Shown in pieces: positions 45,401-59,100 of a stretch of 60,000 nt of DNA; positions within the stretch are counted from its first letter, which is position 1, and the number at the start of each line of letters is the position of its first letter. This stretch comes from Chrysomallon squamiferum (Eukaryota; Mollusca; Gastropoda; Neomphalida; Peltospiridae). The position numbers and the translations under genes were made by a program. Location of the stretch: assembly GCA_012295275.1 (NCBI GenBank), contig CM022666.1, forward strand, positions 10,013,002 to 10,073,001, written 5' to 3'. Below the pieces are notes generated by a model, which saw only the letters and a list, made by a program, of their open reading frames with translations, did no database searches and was not told the DNA's origin.

Positions 45401-48400
45401 AATAAGTAAATAAATGAGAGTAAATAACAAGTAACAATTAACTGTGAGTAAGAAAGTCATGTGTGAGTAAGTGTTTAACTAGTGACCTAAGTTAGTGAGG
45501 AAGAAGAATAAAACTAGTAAATAGTAACCTAAGTAAGTAATTAACAATTAACTAACTAAGAAATAAATTAAGTAAGTAAGTAAATAAATGACCTAAAAAG
45601 TAATAAATTAAGTAAGTAAGTATTAAAGTAAACTAAGTAAGACATAATGCAATGCAAGTTTCTAAAGTAAGTGAGAATGCAAGTAAGTAACAATTAACAA
45701 TTATCTAAGTAATAAATAAAATAAGTAATTAAAAATAGTGACCTAAGTAAGCAAGGAAGCAAGTAACTAAGTAAATCAGAATGGAAGTCAGTACATTTAC
45801 AATTATGTGAGTAAGAATGTAAGTAACTACTTAACTAATGTCATAAGTTAGCAAGGGAGCCAGTAAGTTAGTAAATAGTAACCTAAGTAACTAACATTAA
45901 CAATGATCTAACTAAGAAACAAAAAAGTAAAAAAAATAAATAATGATCTAAGATGGCAAGGAAGCGAAGAACTAAGAAAAATGCAAATTTGTACATTAAC
46001 AATTATCTAAGTAAGAACAGTAATTAAGTACGTAAAAATAATGACCTAAGTAAGCAAGGATGCAAGTTACTAAGTTAAATAAGAATGCAAGTTAGTAAGT
46101 TAGTAAATTAACAATTATCTAAGTAAGTTAAAGTTAATTTAGTATTACGTAAATATTATCTAAAGTAAAAATAAATTTAGTAAATTAAAATAGTAAGCTA
46201 AATAAGGAAATAACAAGAAACAAGTAACTAAGTAAGTGCTAGTCATTACATTAACAATTATGTGAGTAAGAATGTGAGTAAGTGTTTAACTAGTGACCTA
46301 AGTTAGCGAGGAAGAGAATAAGTAAGTAAATAGTAAACTAAGTAAGTACATTAACAATTATCTAACTAAGAAATAAATTAAAATTAAGTAAATAATGACC
46401 TAAGTAAGCAAAATGCAAGTTTCTAAGTAAGTGAGAATAAAGTAAGTACATTAACAATTATCTAAGTAATAAATAAATTAAAGTAATAAATAAAATTAAA
46501 AAAAGTAAGTAAAAAAGTAAAAAAATAAGTAAATAAGAAAATGGAAGTCAGTACATTTACAATTATGTGAGTAAATATGTAAATCAGTAACTATTAACTA
46601 ATGTGTGATAATGTAGTAACTACTTAACTAATGTCATAAGTTAGCCAAGTAAGTTAAGTAAATAGTAACCTAACCTAAACTACATTAACAATGATCTAAC
46701 TAAGAAACAAAAGAAAAAAAAAGTAAGTAAATAAATGAATAGTGACTAAGATGGCAAGGAAGCGAGCAACTAAGAGAAAATGCAAATTTGTACATTAACA
46801 ATTATCTAAGTAAGAACGTAATTAAGTAATTAAAATAAATAATGACCTAAGTAAGCAAGGATGCAAGTTACTAAGTTAAGGAGAATGCAAGTTAGTACGT
46901 TAACAATTATCTAAACAAAGAAATAAATTTAAGTTAATTTAAATTAAATAAATAAATGAAATAAGGAAGGAAACAAAATAACTAAGTAAGTGAGAATGCT
47001 AGTCATTACATTAACAATTATGTGAGTAAGAATGTGAGTAAGTGTTTAACTAGTGACCTAAGTTAGCGAGGAAAGAAATAAGTAAGTAAATAGTAACCTA
47101 AGTAAGTACATTAACAATTATCTAACTAAAAATAAAAATTAAATAAATAAATAAAAATAAATAAATAAAAAAGTAATAAATAAGTATAAAGTTCTAAGTA
47201 AAATGAGAATGCAAGTAAGCAAGTAATTAAAGAGAATGCAAGTAAGTATCTAACAATTATCTAAATAATAAATAAATTAAGTAATTACGTAAATAGTGAC
47301 CTAAGTAAGCAAGGAAGCAAGTAACTAAGTAAATCAGAATGGAAGTCAGTACATTTACAATTATGTGAGTAAGAATGTAAGTAACTACTTAACTAATGTC
47401 ATAAGTTAGCAAGGGAGCCAGTAAGTTAGTAAATAGTAACCTAAGTAACTACATTAACAATTATCTAACTAAAAAACAAAGTAAAAAAAAACAAGTAAAA
47501 AAAAATGATCTAAGATGGCAAGGAAGCGAGCAACTAAGAAAAATGCAAATTTGTACATTAACAATTATCTAAGTAAAAGAACGTAATTAAAAAAAATAAT
47601 GAAAATTAAATAAAATTAAGGAATGCAAGTAAAGTAAAAATAAATAAAGTAAGTAAAGTAAGTAATAAATTACTAAGTAAAAGAAAGTTAGTAAGTTAAC
47701 TAAGTAAAAAATAGTACGTTAACAATTATCTAAAAAAATAAATTTAGAAGGTAAATAAATAAGTGAGCTAAATAAGGAAGAAAAAGTAACTAAGTAAGTA
47801 AGTGAGAATGCTAGTCATTACATTAACAATTATGTGAGTAAGAATGTGAGTAAGTGTTTAACTAGTGACCTAAGTTAGACCTAAGAGAATAAGTAAGTAA
47901 ATAGTAACCTAAGTAAGTAAATAACAATTATCTAACTAAAAATAAATTAAAATAAATAAATAAAAAATAATGAATAAGTAAAAATAAGTATGCAAGTTTC
48001 TAAGTAAGTGAGAATGCAAGTAAGTAATTAACAATTATCTAAGTAATAAAATAAATAAAAGTAATAATAAAAAATAATAAATAAAAATAGTGAATAAAAA
48101 GGTAAGTAAGTAAGGAAGCAAGTAAAAATCAGAATGGAAGTCAGTAATTTACAATTATGTGAAATTAAGAATGTAAGTAACTAACTAACTAACTAATGTC
48201 ATAAATGTTAGCAAGGGAGCCAGTAAGTTAGTAAATAGTAACCTAAAAACCTAATTAACAATGATCTAACTAAGAAACAAAAACTAAAACAAAGTACGTA
48301 AATAATGATCTAAGATGGCAAGGAAAGGCAACTAAGAGAAAATGCAAATTTGTACATTAACAATTATCTAAGTAAGAACGTAATTAAGTACGTAAATAAT

Positions 48401-51400
48401 GACCTAAGTAAGCAAGGATGCAAGTTACTAAGTTAGTGAGAATGCAAGTTAGTACGTTAACAATTATCTAAGTAAGAAATAAATTTAATAAATACGTAAA
48501 TAAATTTAGCTAAATAAATAGGAAGGAAAAAAGTAACTAAGTAAAGTAAGAATAAAGTCAAAAGTTAACAAAGTATGTAGTAAGAATGTGAGTAAGTGTT
48601 TAACTAGTGACCTAAGTTAATAGGAAGTAAGAATAAATAAATAAATAAGTAAAAGTAAGTAAGTTAACAATTAAATAACTAAGAAAAAATTAAATAAAGT
48701 AAAAATAAATTAACTAAGTAAAAATTAAGTAAGTAAGTTTAATGACCTAAGTAAGCAAGTATGCAAGTTTCTAATGCAAATGAAGTAAGTAATGCAAGTA
48801 ATTAATTAATAAATAAATAAAATAAATTAAAATAAATTAAGTAATTAAAAAATAGTGACCTAAGTAAGCAAGGAAGCAAGTAACTAAGTAAATCAGAATG
48901 GAAGTCAGTACATTTACAATTATGTGAGTAAGAATGTAAGTAACTACTTAACTAATGTCATAAGTTAGCAAGGGAGCCAGTAAGTTAGTAAATAGTAACC
49001 TAAGTAACTACATTAACAATGATCTAACTAAGAAACAAAGTAAAAGTAAGTAACTAAATAAATAGTGAAAAGATGGCAAGGAAGCTAAATGGACTAAGAG
49101 AAAAAATGCAAATTTGTACATTAAAATTATCTAAGTAAGAACATAATTAAGTTAACAATTAAAAAATGACCTAAGTAAATAATGAAAAAATTAAGTAAAG
49201 TTACTAAGTTAGTGAAGTGCAAGTTAGAATGCAAGTTAAGTACGTTAAAATTATCTAAGTAAGAAATAAATTTAGTACTTACGTAAATAAATGAGCTAAA
49301 TAAGGAAGGAAACAAGTAACTAAGTAAGTAAGAAATGCTAGTCATTACATTAACAATTATGTAACAATTAAGTAAGAATGTGAGTAAGTGTTTAACTAGT
49401 GACCTAAGTTAGCGAGGAAGAGAATAAGTAAAAATAGTAACCTAAGTAAGTAATTAACAATTATCTAACTAAGAAATAAAATTAAGTAAAAGTAAAAAAA
49501 TAATGACATAAAATAAGCAAAAATAATGCAAAGTTTCTAAGTAAGTTTCTAAGTAAATGTAAGTAAGTAAGTAAGTAATTATCTAAGTAAAATAAATAAA
49601 TTAAAATTAAATAAAAAATAAATTAATTAAGTAAGCAAAGTAAAGCAAAGTAACTAAGTAAATCAAGAATGGAAGTAAGTAATTTACAATTATGTGATTT
49701 TAATTATGTGAGTAAATTAATTAAAGTAACTAATGTAACTAATGTCAAGTTAATTTAGGGAGCCAATAAGTTAGTAAATAAAGTAAAAAGTAAATAGTAA
49801 CCAGTAAGTTAAATAAATAGTAACCTAAGTAAAATTAAATGAACTAACTAAGTAAAAAAAGTAAATAATCTAAAGATGGCAAGAAGGAGATGCAACTAAG
49901 AGAAAAAAAAATTTGCAAATTTGTACATTAACAATTATCTAAGTAAGAACGTAATTAAGTACGTAAATAATGACCTAAGTAAGCAAGGATGCAAGTTACT
50001 AAGTTAGTGAGAATGCAAGTTAGTACGTTAACAATTATCTAAGTAAGAAATAAATTTAGTACTTACGTAAATAGTGAGCTAAATAAGGAAGGAAACAAGT
50101 AACTAAATAAAAGTAAGAATGCTAAGTAATTACATTAACAATTATGTGAAAGAATGTGAACAAGTATTTAACTAATGACCTAAGTTAGTGAGGAAGAGTA
50201 AGTAAAGTAAATAGAACCTAAGTAAGTAATTAACAATTAAAGTAAGTAAATTAAAAATAAAGTAAGTAAATAAATAAACCTAAAAAGTAATTAAAAATTA
50301 TCTAAAAAAAAAAAGTAAAAAATAACACCTAAGTAAGCAAGTATGCAAGTTTCTTTCTAAAGAAAGCAAGTGCAAGTAAATTAACAAACATCTAAGTAAA
50401 GTATAAATAAATTAAATTAAATAAAATAAGTAACCTAAATATAGTGACTAAGTAAGCAAGCAGGAAGCAAGTAACTAAGTAAATCAGAATGGAAGTCAGT
50501 ACATTTACAATTATGTGAGTAAGAATGTAAGTAACTAACTTAACTAATGTCATAAGTTAGCAAGGGAGCCAGTAAGTTAGTAAATAGTAACCTAAGTAAC
50601 TACATTAACAATAATCTAACTAAAACATTAACAAAGTAAAAAGTAAAAAAACAAATAGTGATCTAAGATGGCAAAGGAAGAGCAACTAAGAAAAAAATGA
50701 AAAAAAAGAATTAACAATTATCTAAATAAGAAAAAATTAAATTAAGTAAAAATAATGACCTAAAAAAAAGCAAAAGATGCAAGTAAAGTAAGTTAGTTAG
50801 AATGCAAGTTAGTTAGTAAGTTACAATTATCTAAGTAAGTAATAAATTTAATTAACAATAAAAAAATAAATAAGTAAAATAAAATAAGGAAATTTAGTAA
50901 CTAAATAAGTAAGCTAAATAAAGAAGGAAAGTAACTAAGTAAGTGATTAAGTCATTATTATTAACAATTAAATTATGTGAGTGAAGAATGTGAATGTTAA
51001 GTGTTTAACTAGTGACCTACCTAAGTTAGCGAGGAAGAGAATAAGTAAAATAAATAGTAACCTAAGTAAGTACATTAACAATTATCTAACTAAGAAAAAA
51101 AAAAATAATACATAAGTAAGTAAGTAAATAATAAGTAAGTAAGCAAGTTGCAAGTAAGTAAAGTAAGTTAAAGTAATAAATAAATTAAATAAAATTAATT
51201 AAATAATAATAAAAATAAATTATAAGAAGTAAAAAATAAATAAAAAAATAAAGTAGTAAAACAATTATGTGAAAAGTAAGAATAAAGTAAAGTAAGTAAC
51301 TAATGTCAAAGTTAATAAAAAATTATGGAGTAAGATTAATAAATAAATAAATAAAAACTAAACTAAACAATAATAAACAACTAAGTAAAAAAAGTAAAAT

Positions 51401-54400
51401 AAAGTAAACTAAAAATAAAGTAGTAAAAAGTAAGGCAAAAAAAACTAAAAACTAACTAAGAAAAATGAACTAAAAACAAAAAGTAACGTAAATATCTAAG
51501 ATGGCAAGGAAGCGAAATAACTAAGAGAAAATGCAAATTAACAATTATCTAAGTAAGAACGTAATTAAGTACGTAATAATAATGACCTAAGTAAGCAAGG
51601 ATGCAAGTTACTAAGTTAGTGAGAATGCAAGTTAAGTACGTTAACAATTATCTAAGTAAGAAATAAATTTAGTAACGTAAATAATGAGCTAAATAAGGAA
51701 GGAAACAAGTAACTAAATAAAAGTAAATGCTAGTAAAAATTAACAATTATGTTAGTAAGAATGTGAGTAAGAGTTAACTAGTGACATTAAGTTACCTAAG
51801 AGAATTAAAGTAAATAGTAAGTAAGTAAGTAAAGTAAGTAATTAATAACTAAGTAAAGTAAATTAAGTAAGTAAATAAATAATAAATAAAAAAAAAATAT
51901 AAAAAAAATAAGTAAATAATAAAGTAAAATAAATAAGTAATTATCAAGTAAGTAAAAATAAAAGTAAAAATAATAAAAGTAAATTAAAGTAATAAGAATA
52001 AAGTAAATAAAATTAAATTATCTAAGTAATAAAAATAAATAAAAATAAATAAATAAAAAGAAAGTAAGCAAGCAAGGAAGCAAGTAACTAAGTAAATCAG
52101 AATGGAAGTCAGTACATTTACAATTATGTGAGTAAGAATGTAAGTAACTACTTAACTAATGTCATAAGTTAGCAAGGGAGCCAGTAAGTTAGTAAATAGT
52201 AACCTAAGTAACTACATTAACAATATCTAACTAAGAAACAAAGTAAAAAGTAAGTAAAATAAATAGTGATCTAAGATGGCAAGGAAAGAAGCAACTAAGA
52301 GAAAATGCAAATTTGTACATTAACAATTATCTAAGTAAGAACGTAATTAATTAATTAAGTAATAAATAATGACCTAAGTAAGTAAGGATGCAAGTTAAGT
52401 AAGTTAGTGAGAATGCAAAGTTAAGTATGCAAGTTAGTTAAACAATTATCTAAGTAAGAAATAAATTTAGTACTTACGTAAATAGTGAGCTAAATAAGGA
52501 AGGAAACAAGTAACTAAGTAAGTAGAATGCTAAGTCATTACATTAACAATTAACAATTAAGAATGTGAGTAAATGTTTAACTAAGTGTTTAAGTTGACCT
52601 AACTAGTGAGAATAAAGTTAGAAGAAAAAAAAGTAAATAGTAACCTAAGTAAGTACATTAACAATTATCTAACTAAGAAATAAATTAAGTAAGTAAAAAA
52701 ATAAATAATAAACATAAGTAAGCAAATGCAAGTTTCTAAGTAAGTGAGAATGCAAGTAAGTACATTAACAATTATCTAAGTAATAAATAAAATTAAGTAA
52801 TTAAGTAAAATAATAACCTAAGTAAGTAAAGTAAAGTAACTAAGTAAAATCAAATGGAAGTCAGTACATTTACAATTATGTGAATAAGAATGTAAATAAC
52901 TAACTAACTAATGTCATAAGTTAGCAAGGGAGCCAGTAAGTTAGTAAATAGTAAACCTAAGTAAGTAATTAACAATAACTAACTAAGAAACAAAGTAAAG
53001 TAAGTAAAATAGTGAAAAAAGATGTAAGTAAATAAATAATCTAAGATAACTAAGAGAAAATGCAAAATAAGAGAAAATAACAATTATCTAATTAACAATT
53101 ATCTAAGTAAGAAAGTAAGTAATTAATAATACGTAATGACCTAAGTAAGCAAGGATGCAAGTTACTAAGTTAGTGAGAATGCAAGTTAGTACGTTAACAA
53201 TTATCTAAGTAAATAAATAAATAAGTTAACACAATTATCTAAGTAAGAAATAAATTTAGTAATTAAAGTGAAATAAATAAGGAAGGAAACAAGTAACTAA
53301 GTAAGTTAAATGCAAGTCATTACATTAACAATTATGTGAATAAGAATGTGAGTAAGTGTTTAACTAGTGACCTAAGTTAGAGGAAGAGAAAAGTAAGTAA
53401 AAATAGTAACCTAAGTAAGTAAATTAACAATTATCTAACTAAAAATAAATTAAGTAAAAGTAAATAAAAATAATAACAAAATAAATAAGTAAAAATGCAA
53501 GTTTCTAAGTAAGTAGAATAATAATAAGTAAGTTAACAAAGTTAAGTAAGTAATAAAGTAAATTAACAATAATTAAATAAGTAATAAATAAATTAAATAA
53601 TAAATAAATAAGAAAGCAAAAGCAAAGGAAGCAAGTAACTAAGTAAATCAGAATGGAAGTCAGTACATTTACAATTATGTGAGTAAGAATGTAAGTAACT
53701 ACTTAACTAATGTCATAAGTTAGCAAGGGAGCCAGTAAGTTAGTAAATAGTAACCTAAGTAAGTAATTAACAATTATCTAACTAAGAAACAAAGTAAGTA
53801 AGTAACTAAGTAAAATAATGATCTAAGATGGCAAGGAAGCGAGCAACTAAGAGAAAATGCAAATTTGATAAAACAAAGGAAAAGCAAGAAAAAATTAAAA
53901 CAAAAAATAATAAAATAAGAAGGAATTAAAGTAACAAAATAATGACCTAAGTAAGAATGCAAGAAGTAAATAAAAGTTAAAATTAAGTAGTTAGAAAGTT
54001 AAAAGTTAATTAATTAAGTAAGTAAATAATAAATTTAGTATTTAAGTAAATAAATAATTTAGAAAAATAAAAATAAGTAAGTAAAAAATAGAAAAGTAAA
54101 CTAAGTAAGTAAATTAAAAGTAATTAATTAAGTTACAATATGTGAATGTGTTAATTAAGTAACAAGTAAGTAAGAATGTGAGTAAGTGTTTAACTAGTGA
54201 CCTAAGTTAGCGAGGAAAGAGAATAAGTAAGTAAAAGTAACCTAAGTAAGTACATTAACAATTATCTAACTAAGAAATAAATTAAGTAAAGAAAAAATAA
54301 TGACATAAGTAAGCAAATATGCAAGTTTCTAAGTAAGTGAGAATGCAAGTAAGTACATTAACAATTATCTAAGTAATAAAAAATTAAAATAATTAATAAA

Positions 54401-57400
54401 TAAATAATTACCTAAAATAAGCAAAATAAAAAGTAACTAAGTAAATAAGAAATGGAAAGTCAAGTATTTACAATTATGTGAGTAAGAATGTAAGTAACTA
54501 TTAACTAATGTCAAGAAATTTAGTAAGGGAGCCAGTAAGTAACAATAAACCTAAGTAAGTAAGTAAAACAATTATCTAACTAAGAAACAAAGTAAGTAAC
54601 AAATAAAAATAACTAATCTAAGATGGCAAATAAAGCTAAGAACTAAGAAAAAAAACAAAAAGAAATTAAATAAAGATGGCAAAGGAAGCAAGAACAAAAT
54701 GCAAATTTGTTAACACAATTATCTAAGTAAAACGTAATTAATTACGTAAATAATGACCTAAGTAAAGGATGATGCAAGTTACTAAGTTAGTGAGAATGCA
54801 AGTTAGTACGTTAACAATTATCTAAGTAAGAAATAAATTTAGTAATTACGTAAATAGTGAGCTAAATAAGGAAGGAAACAAGTAACTAAGTAAGTGAGAA
54901 TGCAAGTCATTACATTAACAATTATGTGAGTAAGAATGTGAGTAAGTGTTTAACTAGTGACCTAAGTTAACTGAGGAAGAGAATAAGTAAGTAAATAGTA
55001 ACCTAAGTAAGTAAATTAACAATTAAGTAACTAAGTAAATAAAATAAGTAAAAATAAATAAAAATAACCTAAGTAAAATAAAATAATAAATTAAAATATA
55101 AGTAAAAAGTAAGTAAGTAAAAATAAAAAGTAAAAAGTATGCAAGTTTCTAAGTAATGCAAAAAAAAATTAACAATTATCTAAGTAATAAAAAATAAAAT
55201 TAATTAATTAAAATAAATAAAAAAAATTAAAAAATAAGCCTAAGTAAGCAAGTAAGCAATCAAATGGAAGTCATGGATGGAAGTCAGTACATTTACAATT
55301 ATGTGAGTAAGAATGTAAGTAACTACTTAACTAATGTCATAAGTTAGCAAGGGAGCCAGTAAGTTAGTAAATAGTAACCTAAGTAACTACATTAACAATT
55401 ATCTAACTAAGAAACAAAGTAAAAAAAATAAGTAAATAAAAATAAGATGGCAAGAAGGCAAGGAAAAATGCAAAATTTGTACATTAACAATTATCTAAGT
55501 AAGAAATTTGTAAATAATAAATAATAATCTACAAAGTAAATAATAATGCAAGTAAACAAAGTAATTAATAAGTGAAATAATGACCTAAGTAAGTTAACAA
55601 TTATCTAAGTAAGAAAAAAAATTTAAGTAATTAAAATAAATAAATAAATAAGCTAAATAAATAAAGGAAACAAATAAAAGTAAGTAAATAAAATAAAAGT
55701 GAAAAAAAGAAATTAAGGAAATTAAGTTAAGTAGTCAATGTGAACAATTGTGTGTTAATTAACAATTAACTAAGTGTTTAACTATGTGAGTAAGTGTTTA
55801 ACTAGTGACCTAAGTTAGCGAGGAGAGAGAATAAGTAAGTAAATAGTAAATAAGTAAACCTAAGTAAGTACATTAACAATTATCTAACTAAGAAATAAAA
55901 AGTTAAATTAAGTAAATAATAACAAGTAAGTAAGTAAGTAAGTGCAAGTTTCTAAGTAAGTGAAGAATGCAAGTAAAGTACATTAACAATTATCTAAGTA
56001 ATAAATAAATTAAATAAATTAAATAAAAAATACCTAAAATAAATAGGAAGCAAGTAAATAAAATAAATAAAATGGAAGTCAGTAATTTACAATTATGTGA
56101 GTAAGAATGTAAATGTAACTAACTAACTAATTAATAATAAGTTAACAAGGGAGCCAGTAAGTTAGTAAATAAAAACCTAAGTAAGTACATTAACAATTAA
56201 CTAACTAAGTAAACAAAGTAAGTAAGTAAATAAATAATAATCTAAGATGGCAAAAGAAGCAAACAACAAGAAAAAATAAAAAAAAAAAAAGTAACAAATT
56301 AATGATCTAAGATGGCAAATTAGCGAGCAACTAAGAAATAAAAATGCAAATTTGTACATTAACAATTATCTAAGTAAGAACGTAATTAAGTACGTAAATA
56401 ATGACCTAAGTAAGCAAGGATGCAAGTTACTAAGTTAGTGAGAATGCAAGTTAGTACGTTAAACAATTATCTAAGTAAGAAATAAATTTAGTAAAATAGT
56501 GAGCTAAATAAGGAAGGAAACAAAAAAGAAAAGTAAGTAAGAATGCTAGTCATTAATTAACAATTAACAATAAGAATGTGAGTAAATGTTTAATAAGTAT
56601 TGACCTAAGTTATTTGACCTAAATGAATAAGTAAGTAAATAGTAACCTAAGTAACCTAAGAAAAATAAAATATAAGTAATAAAAATTAAATAAAACTAAG
56701 TAAATAAATAAATAATAAATTAAAAAATAAATAAAAATAAAATAATTAAGTAAAGTAAGTGAAAAAAAGTAAGTAATTAACAATTATCTAAAGAATTAAA
56801 TAAAAGTAAAAATAATAAATAAAAAAAAATAAATAATTAAATTAAGTAAAAAAAGAAGTAACCTAAAAATAAAAAGTAAAGTAAAAGTGGAAGTCAGAAG
56901 TCAATTACAATTATTTACAATTATGTGAGTAAGAATGTAAGTAACTACTTAACTAATGTCATAAGTTAGCAAGGGAGCCAGTAAGTTAGTAAATAGTAAC
57001 CTAAGTAACTACATTAACAATGATCTAACTAAGAAACAAAGTAAGTAAGTAAAAATAAATAGATGATCTAAGATGGGAAGGAAGGAGCAACTAAGAGAAA
57101 AAAATAAAAATTTGTACATTAACAATTATCTAAGTAAGAACGTAATTAAATTACGTAAATAATGACCTAAATTATCTAAGTAAAGATGCAAGTTAAAGTA
57201 AAGTAAGAATTACAAGTTAGTACGTTAACAAACATCTAAATTAAGAAATAAATTTAGTACTTAAATAAATAGTGAGCTAAATAAAATAAGGAAACAAAAT
57301 AACTAAATAAATAAGAATGCTAAAGTAATTAATTAAGTTATTAACAATTAAGAATGTGAATTATTAAGTAAGAATGTGTAAGTAAGTGACCTAAGTTAGT

Positions 57401-59100
57401 GAGGAAGAGAATAAGAGAGAAATAGTAATAAGTAAACCTAATAGTACCTAAGTAGTACATTAACAATTATCTAACTAAGAAATAAATTAAATAAGTAAGT
57501 AAATAATGACATAAGTAAGCAAGTATGCAAGTTTCTAAGTAAGTTTCTAAGAGAATGCAAGTAAGTACATTAACAATTATCTAAGTAATAAAAAATTAAA
57601 AATTAAGTAAATAAATAAATAATGAAAATAAAGCAAGGAAGCAAGTAACTAAGTAAATCAGAATGGAAGTCAGTACATTTACAATTATGTGAGTAAGAAT
57701 GTAAGTAACTACTTAACTAATGTCATAAGTTAACAAATGGATAAGTTAGCAAGGAGTTAAGTAAATAGTAACCTAAGTAACTACATTAACAATAATCTAA
57801 CTAAGAAACAAAAAGAAGTAAGTAAAGTAAATAAAAATAATGATCTAAGATGGCAAGGAAGCAAGCAACTAAGAGAAAATGCAAATTTGTACAAATAAAA
57901 TGTTATCTAAGTAATTATCTAACGTAAACGTACGTAATTAAGTAAATAATAATGACCTAAGTAAGCAAGGATGCAAGTTACTAAGTTAGTGAGAATGCAA
58001 GTTAGTACGTTAACAATTATCTAAATAAGAAATAAATTTAAATAATTACGTAAATAGTGAGCTAAATAAGGAAGGAAACAAAAAGTAACTAAGTAAGTGA
58101 AATGCTAGTCATTACATTAACAATTATGTGAGTAAGAATGTGAGTAAGTGTTTAACTAACTAGTGACCTAAGTTAGAGGAAGAGAATAAATAAGTAAATA
58201 GTAAATAGTAAGTAAGTAATTAACAATTAACTAACTAAGAAATAAATTAAGTAAATAAGTAAAAAATAAATAATAAGTATAAAAGTAAGTAAATATGCAA
58301 AGTTTCTAAATAAGTAAATAAAAAAAAAAATAATAAGTCTAAAAGTAATAAATAAATTAAGTAAGTAATTAAATAAAAAAATAAAATTAAAAAGTAATTA
58401 ATTAACAATTATCTAAGTAATAAAAATAAATAAGTAATTAAAAAATAGTGACCTAAGTAAAAAGAAGCAAGTAACTAAGTAACTAGTAAATCAGAATGGA
58501 AGTCAGTACATTTACAATGTGAGTAAGAATGTAAGTAACTACTTAACTAATGTCATAAGTTAGCAAGGGAGCCAGTAAGTTAGTAAATAGTAACCTAAGT
58601 AACTACATTAACAATTATCTAACTAAGAAACAAAGTAAGTAAGTACGTAAATAGTGATCTAAGATGGCAAGGAAGGGCAACTAAGAAAAAAATGCAAATT
58701 TGTACATTAACAATTATCTAAGTAAGAACAAACAAATTAAGAACGTAAATAATAACCTAAAAGTAAGACAAAGGATGCAAATGTTACTAAGTTAGTGAGA
58801 ATGCAAGTTAAGTACGTTAACAATTATCAATTATCTAAGTAAGAAATAAATTTAGTACTTACGTAAATAGTGAGCTAAATAAGGAAGGAAAAAAGTAACT
58901 AAGTAAAAAAGAGAATGCTAAGTCATTACATTAAATAATTTATGTGATTAACAATTATGTGTAAGAATGTATGTGAGTTTTAATGAAAGAAATAAGTAAG
59001 TAAATAAATAAACCTAAGTAAGTACATTAACAATTATCTAACTAAGAAATAAATTAAATTAAGTAAGTAAATAATGACCTAAGAAAAGTAAGCAAGTATG
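42430..59100 (+). repeat. Patchily degraded copies of the 712-bp unit
   Basis: Blocks of 50-200 bp match the clean unit almost perfectly, for example the segment from CAGAATGGAAGTCAG to AACTAAGAAACAAAG at 47333-47480, 52097-52243 and 56940-57040. They alternate abruptly with stretches such as aaataaataaataaa where G and C have been lost and length has grown. Copies become 20-120 bp longer than the clean unit. Confidence 0.75.
50640..51490 (+). repeat. Most degraded stretch of the 712-bp array
   Basis: The landmark expected near 51.25 kb cannot be read, and most sequence is short A/T/G words such as aaataaagtaagtaa. Sub-monomer anchors survive only at about 50956-51090. Full-quality sequence resumes near 51495 (ATCTAAGATGGCAAGGAAGC). 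Confidence 0.7.

Noticed and set aside
49127-53962. Minus-strand frames rich in SYLL (49127-49345 and 53774-53962)
   Set aside because: Translation of the reverse complement of the GTAA satellite; openness comes from the tetramer composition.
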